A model generated the notes under the pieces. That model was given only the letters and a program-made list of their open reading frames with translations. It was not told where the DNA came from and made no database searches. DNA of 6,580 bases. It comes from an uncultured Bacilli bacterium. GTDB lineage: Bacteria > Bacillota_I > Bacilli_A > RFN20 > CAG-826. The translations under genes were made by a program, and so were the position numbers. Location: assembly GCA_934133115.1 (NCBI GenBank), contig CAKPAV010000098.1, positions 1 through 6,580 of the forward strand. The letters run 5' to 3'. The stretch's first letter is position 1, and each line of letters opens with the position of its first letter. Of the stretch, positions 1 to 5,107 are shown in pieces.

Positions 1-638
1 ATTGGTTTTCTCCCTTTATAATATCCTAATTCCCTAGCTTTTTTAATTCCTTCTACTTGCTTTTCTTTATTGGCTTCATATGATCTAGAATATAATCCCA
101 AAAGTACATCATGAAAACTTTTTCGATTAGAATCATCTATTAATTGCCCGTTAAAAGTAACATCATTTCCTAAGCAAATATTTTTTAAAATATCTTTTAT
201 AAATGCGGCATTAGATTCATTATTTGTATAATTATCAAATGATATTACTTTTTTATCTTCATAAGGTAAGATAAATAAATTATCACCAGAATATTGTTCT
301 TTACATCTAATAAGGTATTGAATGGGATCCATATAATCCATATTTACTTTTTCTAATAATTCAAAATAATCTTCTCGATTAGGCGATGGAACTCTTTCAC
401 TAATAAAAACAGGTGTCATGTTTTTCCTAACGTACTTTTCTTTTTTTAAATCTAAATTAAGTCCAGGAATACCTTGAAAATAATTTGATGTCATTAAAGA
501 CATAACGTAATAATTTGGAGTATAATCATACTCAAACGTTTCATCTTCATAAAGAATATATTCAATTTCACATAACTTATAAACTATATTGAAAGGTCCC
601 TTTAAGCTTATAATTCCTTTTGATTTATATGTTTTCAT
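1..638 (-). CDS. HipS-like partner protein with a serine-recombinase-type linker at its C-terminus (partial, 3' end outside window)
   Basis: An open frame runs from ATG at 638 to the window edge: 212 full codons, no stop, C-terminus missing. A GGGTGA Shine-Dalgarno site at 645-650 lies 6 nt before the ATG, which overlaps the kinase stop codon as ATGA. Residues ~35-127 resemble HipA N-subdomain 1: a YDYTPNYYV strand, FQGIPGLNLDL (~54-64), then FISERVPSPNRED (78-90), ELLEKVNMDYMDP and YSGDNLFILPYE. This spacing recalls the LLP...R...FDLL...G.D..GA pattern of HipA. Residues ~170-212 change character: a helix (NRKSFHDVLLGLYSRSYE) runs into KQVEGIKKARELGYYKGRKP, which closely resembles the helix-E/linker of Hin- or resolvase-type serine recombinases just before their HTH. 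The catalytic recombinase domain (N-terminal Ser) is absent. Inferred role: partner or antitoxin of the kinase, DNA-binding through an HTH beyond the edge. No transmembrane segment is seen. The gene is certain; the function is moderately supported. Confidence 0.8.
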   Translation of the reverse strand, partial: MKTYKSKGIISLKGPFNIVYKLCEIEYILYEDETFEYDYTPNYYVMSLMTSNYFQGIPGLNLDLKKEKYVRKNMTPVFISERVPSPNREDYFELLEKVNMDYMDPIQYLIRCKEQYSGDNLFILPYEDKKVISFDNYTNNESNAAFIKDILKNICLGNDVTFNGQLIDDSNRKSFHDVLLGLYSRSYEANKEKQVEGIKKARELGYYKGRKP

Positions 639-1501
639 TTATTTTCACCCAATAATTTTTCATATGAATATTTAAGAATTTTTTCATATCTATTTTGTAA
701 CATCAATTTATAAAATTGCTTATGTGTTTCACTTATACATTCTATTTCATCTATAAGATTAAATATTTTTTCTAAGTTTATTAGAGGATATATTTTTATT
801 AAAGCAGCATTAATTTCTTTAAATTCTATTGATGAAATAACTTCAAAATATGAACTTTTATTTCCATTAAGTTTTATTTGAAATGTCGGAAATTTATATA
901 CTCTATTATTAATTTCTTTTTCATCTTTCATAATCATTTTCATTTCATCCTCATTAGTCAAATTAGGAAATAGACATGAGCCATTATCAAAAACAGGAGC
1001 CAAAGAATATTTATTATCTTTTTTTAAGAATCCCCAATTAGCGCCATGACGATCAAAGTTTCCTAATAAAGCATCAACTATATACATTTCAAAGAAGGAA
1101 CTAATAGTCTCATCCACATTTGTGAGTTTTTTATTATTATTAAGTAATTCTAAAATATCTTCATAACTATACTGATATTTTTCTTTATCTATATCAATTG
1201 TAGATTCACCAATATCGTTAAATGGAACAAATTGAAAATTATCAATTACAAAATCTTTACACGCAACAACATTAGCATTTTTAAATGTTCCAAGGTAAGT
1301 CAATTGGACATTAAAGCCTAACATTTGATAAACATGCGAGCCGATATATTCTGAAACAGTATTATAGCGAAAGCCAAATGGAGTATTTTTTTGGAATTTA
1401 AGCATATATTTTTCATTATTAAATATTATTCCTAATTTTTTTTCAGATCCGCCATATGCTTTGCCGCTTAATTTACATTTTGTAAAGTCAATCATACTCA
1501 T
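635..1501 (-). CDS. HipA/CtkA-like serine/threonine protein kinase (HipT-type toxin candidate)
   Basis: 288 aa, cytoplasmic, no signal peptide. It shows the HipA-fold kinase motifs in order: a short Gly/Ser loop AYGGSEKK (15-22, Ser19 a possible autophosphorylation or ATP-loop residue), EKYMLKF with Lys35 as the likely ATP-binding lysine, SEYIGSHVYQMLGF (50-63), the catalytic GNFDRHGANWGF (147-158; Asp150, His152, Asn155) and the metal-binding APVFDNGS (168-175; Asp172). The protein starts directly at the kinase core and lacks HipA N-subdomain 1, as in HipT of HipBST systems and Helicobacter CtkA. Family knowledge: HipA and HipT phosphorylate aminoacyl-tRNA synthetases (GltX, TrpS), causing growth arrest; the substrate here cannot be told. 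ATG at 1501 is preferred because AGGAGGG (1507-1513) lies 5 nt upstream; ATG at 1495 is possible. The downstream partner overlaps by 4 nt (ATGA), implying translational coupling. A housekeeping kinase role is not excluded. Confidence 0.88.
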   Translation of the reverse strand: MSMIDFTKCKLSGKAYGGSEKKLGIIFNNEKYMLKFQKNTPFGFRYNTVSEYIGSHVYQMLGFNVQLTYLGTFKNANVVACKDFVIDNFQFVPFNDIGESTIDIDKEKYQYSYEDILELLNNNKKLTNVDETISSFFEMYIVDALLGNFDRHGANWGFLKKDNKYSLAPVFDNGSCLFPNLTNEDEMKMIMKDEKEINNRVYKFPTFQIKLNGNKSSYFEVISSIEFKEINAALIKIYPLINLEKIFNLIDEIECISETHKQFYKLMLQNRYEKILKYSYEKLLGENK

Positions 1502-1506
1502 ACTAT

Positions 1507-1513
1507 CCCTCCT
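1507..1513 (-). promoter_or_regulatory. Ribosome binding site of the HipA-like kinase
   Basis: AGGAGGG on the minus strand, 5 nt before ATG at 1501. It is a near-perfect Shine-Dalgarno site. If the promoter at 1520-1548 is used, transcription would begin at about 1513, which puts this site at the very 5' end of the mRNA. Confidence 0.75.
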
Positions 1514-1519
1514 AATATT

Positions 1520-1548
1520 ATTATAGACAAATTGTTATTATTTTGCAA
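1520..1548 (-). promoter_or_regulatory. Proximal promoter of the kinase cassette
   Basis: TTGCAA (1548-1543, 4 of 6 to the -35 consensus) and TATAAT (1525-1520, 6 of 6) are separated by exactly 17 bp. The predicted start site is near 1513, giving a leader of only about a dozen bases. This is read from sequence; activity is inferred. Confidence 0.6.
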
Positions 1549-1572
1549 TAGAGTATGTTTTTACTTTTGCAA
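1541..1572. promoter_or_regulatory. Paired TTTTGCAA sites at the kinase promoter (candidate operator)
   Basis: The octamer TTTTGCAA occurs at 1541-1548 and again at 1565-1572 in the same orientation, 24 bp apart. The first copy forms the -35 element of the proximal kinase promoter. Each contains the self-complementary TTGCAA. Paired sites over and behind a -35 box are a typical layout for autoregulating toxin-antitoxin operons, and the DNA-binding tail inferred for the downstream gene makes this plausible. The motif is short and AT-rich, so chance is possible. Confidence 0.3.
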
Positions 1573-1588
1573 CTTATTAAAAGCGTAC

Positions 1589-1613
1589 AAAAAAACGAAT
1601 GCGCTGCATCCGT
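1589..1613 (-). terminator. Strong Rho-independent terminator (or attenuator) before the kinase cassette
   Basis: On the minus strand ACGGATGC (1613-1606) pairs with GCATTCGT (1602-1595) through 8 pairs including one G-U, with a 3-nt AGC loop, and runs straight into seven T (1595-1589, the first also closing the stem). It lies 88 bases before the kinase start and about 200 bases after the yebC terminator, so it cannot be the primary yebC terminator. It ends the candidate RNA that starts near 1746. Confidence 0.75.
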
Positions 1614-1746
1614 CTTCAGGAAAGGAAATATATAATAATAACATTTGGGCAATTTTAGAATGCTAATAGTTTTAGACTTTAACAAATAGATATTTGATGT
1701 CTAAATTACTATTACCAACAAAGCAATTTAAATATTTTTGCTTTGT
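1589..1746 (-). ncRNA. Candidate structured small RNA or attenuating leader, ~158 nt
   Basis: The stretch is bounded by a near-consensus promoter (1754-1782) and a strong terminator (1589-1613). The predicted +1 A at 1746 begins a 9-bp hairpin: ACAAAGCAA (1746-1738) with TTGCTTTGT (1726-1718). Next is a long stem-loop at 1714-1664: 7 bp (1708-1714 with 1664-1670), a 2-nt bulge, 7 bp (1699-1705 with 1671-1677), and an inner 5-bp hairpin (1692-1696 with 1683-1687). Then come an unpaired AU-rich segment with a CU-rich tract (1628-1618) and the terminator. No ORF with a ribosome binding site is visible; the only short frame (ATG at 1644) lacks one and reads through the terminator. I do not recognise it as 6S, SRP, tmRNA, a T-box or a known riboswitch. 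It may act in trans as an sRNA, or in cis as an attenuated leader for the kinase cassette. Confidence 0.45.
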
Positions 1747-1755
1747 AGTACAAAG
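1741..1755. repeat. 15-nt palindrome spanning the start site of the candidate RNA
   Basis: CTTTGTA and TACAAAG are perfect 7-bp arms around one central base. The palindrome overlaps the last two bases of the -10 element and the predicted +1, a position suited to a repressor operator. At the RNA level it would compete with the first hairpin of the transcript if transcription began further upstream. Confidence 0.35.
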
Positions 1756-1782
1756 TATAAAGATATTTTTTTAACTTGTCAA
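1754..1782 (-). promoter_or_regulatory. Near-consensus sigma-A promoter of the candidate RNA
   Basis: TTGACA (1782-1777, 6 of 6) and TATACT (1759-1754, 5 of 6) are separated by 17 bp, with an A-rich spacer. It is the best promoter in the window and lies downstream of the yebC terminator, so it starts an independent transcript near 1746. Confidence 0.7.
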
Positions 1783-1794
1783 CTATTTTTTTAA

Positions 1795-1819
1795 TTTTTT
1801 TGCTCAATAAGCAAAAAAA
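1795..1819. repeat. 10-bp palindromic hairpin behind the yebC terminator
   Basis: TTTTTTTGCT (1795-1804) and AGCAAAAAAA (1810-1819) are perfect inverted repeats around a 5-base loop. The arm at 1810-1819 is also the T-tract of the yebC terminator when read on the minus strand. It may act as a 3'-end stabilising or back-up structure, or be a by-product of the two A/T tracts. Confidence 0.45.
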
Positions 1820-1838
1820 GTCCATACTAAGTGGACTT
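1813..1838 (-). terminator. Rho-independent terminator of yebC
   Basis: On the minus strand AAGTCCA (1838-1832) pairs with TGGACTT (1824-1818) around a 7-base loop, and the stem continues directly into a run of T (1819-1813). It begins about 21 bases after the yebC stop codon. Confidence 0.8.
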
Positions 1839-1859
1839 ATTTCTAATAGCACTCGTATA

Positions 1860-2588
1860 TTAGTCTTCAAACATATCACAGTTATGATAAACTGCTTGAA
1901 CGTCTTGACAATCATCTAAAAGATCTAACATATCTTTAAATTTTTGTAAATCTTCTGGAGTTGGTTTTACTAAATCGTTTGGAAGCATAGTGATTTCTGC
2001 TTTTTCAAATTCAGCAATACCATCATCGCCTAAGACTTTTTTAGCATCATTCAATGATGTAGGTGCAACATGTGCTTCTACATATCCATCTTCATCTTTA
2101 GTTACTTCTGTAACATCAACATCAGACATAATAAGTAATTCTTCGATTTCTTCAACTGATTTATCTGACTTAAATACTAGTAAACCAGTTTCTGTAAAAT
2201 TATAAGAAACACTACCCGGTGTGCCTAAATGGCCACCCTTTTTACCAACTGCGGTCTTAACTTCAACATAAGCACGATTCGCGTTATCAGATAAAGTATC
2301 GATAATGATTGCTACATTACCAGCACCAAATCCTTCGAATCTTCCTTGAATATAAGATTCACCAGAACCGCCTTTTGCTTTTTCAATAGCTCTTGTAATA
2401 ACATCTTTTGGTAAATTTTGTCCTTTGTATTTTTCAATTGCAGCCTTTAATGCAAGGTTATTAACCGGATCAGGAACTCCAGATTTAGCAGCCATATAAA
2501 TTTCTTTAGAGGCTCTCATACATAATGCAGATTTTTTTGCAGCAGTTGCCGCCATTGATGCAGCACGAACTTCATGTGCTCTTCCCAT
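1860..2588 (-). CDS. yebC: YebC-family translation factor / putative regulator (YeeN/YeeI, YebC2 type)
   Basis: 242 aa from ATG at 2588. The frame has another ATG at 2594, but AAGGAG (2597-2602) lies only 2 nt from it and 8 nt from ATG 2588, and family members begin MGR. The N-terminal helical domain (MGRAHEVRAASMAATAAKKS, then EIYMAAKSGVPDPVNN and NLPKDVITRAIEKAKGG) is followed by the signature QGRFEGFGAGNVAIIIDTLSDNANR split across ~81-105, then KKGGHLGTPGSVSYNF (~117-132), and an acidic C-terminus ending DVQAVYHN. Overall it is closest to E. coli YeeN, not to YebC proper (MAGHSKWANIKHRK). Family members were long annotated as transcription regulators; more recent work on YebC/TACO1 proteins assigns them to ribosomes, relieving stalling at proline-rich stretches, in the cytoplasm. 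The gene is a single transcription unit with its own promoter and terminator. Family assignment is firm; the cellular role is from family knowledge only. Confidence 0.95.
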   Translation of the reverse strand: MGRAHEVRAASMAATAAKKSALCMRASKEIYMAAKSGVPDPVNNLALKAAIEKYKGQNLPKDVITRAIEKAKGGSGESYIQGRFEGFGAGNVAIIIDTLSDNANRAYVEVKTAVGKKGGHLGTPGSVSYNFTETGLLVFKSDKSVEEIEELLIMSDVDVTEVTKDEDGYVEAHVAPTSLNDAKKVLGDDGIAEFEKAEITMLPNDLVKPTPEDLQKFKDMLDLLDDCQDVQAVYHNCDMFED

Positions 2589-2596
2589 AAACATCT

Positions 2597-2602
2597 CTCC
2601 TT
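2597..2602 (-). promoter_or_regulatory. Ribosome binding site that decides the yebC start
   Basis: AAGGAG on the minus strand lies 8 nt from ATG 2588 and only 2 nt from ATG 2594. The spacing selects the start at 2588, which gives the MGRAHEV N-terminus expected for the family. Confidence 0.8.
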
Positions 2603-2628
2603 TTAATTAGTTGATTTATACCGATAAA

Positions 2629-2637
2629 ATTATAACA
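2629..2637 (-). promoter_or_regulatory. Extended -10 promoter of yebC
   Basis: TGTTATAAT on the minus strand matches the extended -10 pattern TG-N-TATAAT exactly. No good -35 is seen 16-18 bp upstream (GTGAAA at best), which suits an extended -10 promoter. The predicted start is near 2622, about 35 nt before the yebC ATG, and lies between the end of the phosphatase gene and yebC. Confidence 0.55.
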
Positions 2638-2674
2638 CTTATAATATGATGTTTCACTAAAAAATTTTAAATAG

Positions 2675-3493
2675 TTATAATTTTTCATCAAATTTAGTTC
2701 TATTTTCATTAATTATGATATCTTGATCATGCTTTAAACCTAATTCTCTAATCCAGCTTAAGGCAATACTATATTCATTAGTGGTAAAATTTTTAGGTGA
2801 ATGAGCATCAACACCTATAACTACTCGACATCCATATTTTGCTACTATTTTCCAAAATGGTTTATATGGATATAAGTATCTTTTTTCTTCTCCGACTTTT
2901 ACAATACCACGTCTAATACCACCTAAATTAATTTCTAAAGGAACATTATATTTAAGCGAGGCTTTACAAATTTCATGCGCTACCATTTTAGCGGTTGTAT
3001 CAAATTTCTCATACGCTGACATATATAAATCAGGATGCACAAGAACAGAAAACAAACCTGTACTCATTGCCTTAACTACTAAATTCTTATATTTAATAAG
3101 TTGTTCTTTTTCATGAACATGACCAAAATAATCAATAATTCTTCCATTAGCGAAACTAAAATGCTGTCCTAGAAGTAAATATTCAATTTTATGTTGTTCT
3201 AATAAAGAACGATAATATGACTCAAATGTTTCATCATATTCCGCCTCAAATCCTACATATATTTTAATTTTTTCTTTATATTTTTCTTTTAAAAAATTAA
3301 TAGAAGAAAGATATCCTTCTAATTCTTTATAGTCACCACGGACATTAGGCTGAGAAAAATTAGGTAACATAACGTGATCAGAAAAACCCAATTTTCTAAC
3401 TCCCGCCGCAATAGCTTCTAAAACATATTCCTCATCTTCTCCTTCTGCGTGTCCGCAGCGGTAAGTATGCGTATGATAACAATATGGTATCAT
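2675..3493 (-). CDS. hisJ: PHP-domain phosphatase, histidinol-phosphatase HisJ/HisK family
   Basis: 272 aa, close to the usual length of PHP-type histidinol phosphatases. All metal-site motifs are visible: HTH with His7 and His9, CGHAEGE (His15), GFSDH (Asp39, His40), GFEAEY (Glu83/Glu85), GQHF (His111), VHPDL (His154), LEINLGG (Glu188) and GVDAHSP (Asp229, His231). The trinuclear metal centre should be intact, so an active cytoplasmic phosphoesterase is expected. In histidine synthesis the family removes phosphate from L-histidinol phosphate. Here it is the last gene of the ecf-truA operon: its ATG (3493) shares one base with the truA stop (TAATG), with GGGAG at 3503-3507 as ribosome binding site. 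No other his gene is in view, so another phosphorylated substrate is possible. No convincing terminator follows. Family call is firm; the substrate is uncertain. Confidence 0.88.
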   Translation of the reverse strand: MIPYCYHTHTYRCGHAEGEDEEYVLEAIAAGVRKLGFSDHVMLPNFSQPNVRGDYKELEGYLSSINFLKEKYKEKIKIYVGFEAEYDETFESYYRSLLEQHKIEYLLLGQHFSFANGRIIDYFGHVHEKEQLIKYKNLVVKAMSTGLFSVLVHPDLYMSAYEKFDTTAKMVAHEICKASLKYNVPLEINLGGIRRGIVKVGEEKRYLYPYKPFWKIVAKYGCRVVIGVDAHSPKNFTTNEYSIALSWIRELGLKHDQDIIINENRTKFDEKL

Positions 3494-4239
3494 TAATTAT
3501 CACTCCCATCATATTTAACATCAACAAGATATAATCCTTGTGGCGGTGCTTTATAAATTACTGGCATTCTTTCATTATCAGTTAATTTATTTATAATAAA
3601 ACTTTTATCTTCTTTTCCTAACCCTATCATAATTAAAGTACCAACAATCATACGAACCATATAACGCATAAAGCCATTACCAATAAGAATTATGGTAAGA
3701 ACATCTTTTTCTTGATTAATAGTAATAGATGATATATTTCTTATAAAACCTTTTGTATCTTCTTCTTTAGTTGTAAAATTATGAAAATTATGTTCTCCTA
3801 TAAATAATTTCTTTGCTTCTTCCATTTTTTGAACATCTAATTTTCTTTTAAATTCATAGCGATAATTCTCATAAAACGGGTTAGCTTCTCCCATGTTTAG
3901 TAAATACTTATATGTTTTAGAATAAGCGCTAAAGCGCGGATGGAAATCATCATTAACTTCCTTAATAGCGTTAATATGAATATCATTAGGTAACATGCGA
4001 TTAAGCGAATAACGGAGCAAAGACAAGTCATTAACTTCTTTATTAGGAGTAAAGGTAACAACTTGTTTTAAAGCGTGTACGCCCGCATCTGTTCTTCCTG
4101 AAGCAGTAATCACAATTTCACTATTAAAAATCTTAGACAAAACACACTCAATTTCTTGTTGCACTGTTCTTTCATTTACTTGTCTTTGGAACCCTTTAAA
4201 ATTATGTCCGTCATAACTCATGTCTAATCTAATACGCAT
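3493..4239 (-). CDS. truA: tRNA pseudouridine(38-40) synthase TruA
   Basis: 248 aa from ATG at 4239, a normal length for TruA. The enzyme isomerises uridines 38, 39 and 40 in the anticodon arm of tRNAs. The hallmark ASGRTDAGVHA motif is at residues 46-56, with Asp51 as the catalytic nucleophile. MSYDGHNFKGFQRQ (7-20) is the typical N-terminal strand, HNFHNFTTKE lies mid-protein, and GFMRYMVRMIVGTL is the conserved C-terminal motif. The frame extends four codons upstream to a GTG at 4251, but that GTG is part of AGGTGG (4253-4248), the ribosome binding site 8 nt before ATG 4239, so the ATG is chosen. It follows ecfT after a 4-base gap and touches the phosphatase gene by one base. ecfA1-ecfA2-ecfT-truA is the common Bacillota order. 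Confidence 0.97.
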   Translation of the reverse strand: MRIRLDMSYDGHNFKGFQRQVNERTVQQEIECVLSKIFNSEIVITASGRTDAGVHALKQVVTFTPNKEVNDLSLLRYSLNRMLPNDIHINAIKEVNDDFHPRFSAYSKTYKYLLNMGEANPFYENYRYEFKRKLDVQKMEEAKKLFIGEHNFHNFTTKEEDTKGFIRNISSITINQEKDVLTIILIGNGFMRYMVRMIVGTLIMIGLGKEDKSFIINKLTDNERMPVIYKAPPQGLYLVDVKYDGSDN

Positions 4240-4243
4240 AATT

Positions 4244-5107
4244 CTAACCACCTATTAAACTTGAAATAATTACTACAAAGTCGATATGACTTATGGAAAC
4301 ATATAAAACACCAGCAAAGAAAATTGCCAAAAGAATAATAGCAATTGTGTCATTAAGATGCCACTTTAATAAACGATATCTTGTTCTTTTAGCACCTGGA
4401 TTATAGCCCCTAGCTTCCATAGCATTAGCTAATTCTTCACTACGTTGAAAAGCGGAAACAAGTAAAGGAATAATTAAAGATATAATTGCACGTACTTTTT
4501 CTTTTAATTTACCATTTTGAAAATCGACACCTCGACTCGCTTGTGCTTTCATAATTCGATCCGTTTCATCTAATAAAGTTGGAATAAAGCGTAAAGCAAT
4601 GGAAATAGTCATTGCTATTTCGTGTGTTGGACATTTAACAACACGAAGCGGAGTTAAATACCATTCTAAAGCATATGTTAAATCTAATGGTGTTGTCGTT
4701 GCCGTTAACACCATTGTTAAAGAAAGCATTAATAATAATCTAATAAAAATATACGCCGTATCAAATAATGCTTTATGATAAATTTTAAGTTTTCCAAATA
4801 GCAAGAAAAAATCACCGCTATTAGGGAGAAGGAGATTAATTATTAATAAAACAATTATCATAAACCATAATGATTTTAATTGCTTAAATAGCATCGATAA
4901 TTTCACATGAGCTATGCACATAATAATAAAAATAATAATAGCAATAATTCCATACATAATGAAATTCATATACATTGTTCCATTGCCAGGAAAGCGCAAG
5001 AAAATACTTACCATAAAAATGATAAGCGCTAGTATTTTTAATCTTGGATCCATTTTATGAATTTTTGAATCGTATGGTATGTAGCGGCCAATAGTCATAT
5101 TATTCAT
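4244..5107 (-). CDS. ecfT: EcfT, transmembrane scaffold of the ECF transporter
   Basis: 287 aa integral membrane protein. It carries the family N-terminus IGRYIPYDSKIHKMDPRLK (6-24), hydrophobic segments at about 25-40, 45-67, 81-95, 114-137, a weaker one in the coupling region (~205-220), and 252-276. The two coupling-helix motifs that dock on the ATPases are present: ASRG (190-193, in MKAQASRGVDF) and ARG (232-234, in AMEARGYNPG). It joins EcfA1/EcfA2 to exchangeable S components for vitamin or metal uptake; no S component is encoded here, so the module is likely of the shared (group II) type. ATG 5107 overlaps the ecfA2 stop by 8 nt, implying coupling. ATG at 5098 (MTIGRYIP) fits the family N-terminus equally well, and neither has a strong ribosome binding site. 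Confidence 0.95.
   Translation of the reverse strand: MNNMTIGRYIPYDSKIHKMDPRLKILALIIFMVSIFLRFPGNGTMYMNFIMYGIIAIIIFIIMCIAHVKLSMLFKQLKSLWFMIIVLLIINLLLPNSGDFFLLFGKLKIYHKALFDTAYIFIRLLLMLSLTMVLTATTTPLDLTYALEWYLTPLRVVKCPTHEIAMTISIALRFIPTLLDETDRIMKAQASRGVDFQNGKLKEKVRAIISLIIPLLVSAFQRSEELANAMEARGYNPGAKRTRYRLLKWHLNDTIAIILLAIFFAGVLYVSISHIDFVVIISSLIGG
4248..4253 (-). promoter_or_regulatory. Ribosome binding site that decides the truA start
   Basis: AGGTGG on the minus strand, 8 nt before ATG 4239. It overlaps the last codons of ecfT (Gly-Gly) and contains the GTG that could be mistaken for an earlier truA start. Confidence 0.75.

Noticed and set aside
1..638. A complete serine recombinase or transposon resolvase gene
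   Set aside because: Only the linker-like C-terminal segment resembles a recombinase. The N-terminal catalytic domain with its active-site serine is replaced by a HipA-like subdomain, and no inverted repeats or att-like sites are visible.
1561..1644. 27-codon frame starting at ATG 1644 within the candidate RNA
   Set aside because: It has no ribosome binding site and reads straight through the terminator hairpin and its T-tract, so it is not a credible peptide gene.
1664..1714. GTTTTAGA-like stretch on the plus strand (1669-1676), reminiscent of type II CRISPR repeats or tracrRNA
   Set aside because: There is a single copy, no spacer-repeat periodicity and no cas gene, and the bases are explained by the stem-loop pairing of the candidate RNA.
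1712..1915. 67-codon minus-strand open frame across the end of yebC
   Set aside because: It overlaps the yebC 3' end and its terminator, has low-complexity composition (Lys/Ile/Leu runs from A/T tracts), no ribosome binding site and no recognisable motif.
1990..2205. 71-codon plus-strand open frame inside yebC
   Set aside because: It is antisense to a clearly conserved gene, with a Ser/Thr-rich shadow composition and no promoter or ribosome binding site.
2659..2685. Possible terminator after the phosphatase gene
   Set aside because: The 7-bp stem (2660-2666 with 2679-2685) is A/T only with a 12-base loop and overlaps the stop codon region. It is too weak to call, so some read-through into yebC is possible.
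4240..4251. truA start at GTG 4251
   Set aside because: The GTG is part of the AGGTGG ribosome binding site for ATG 4239, and the TruA family N-terminus fits the ATG.
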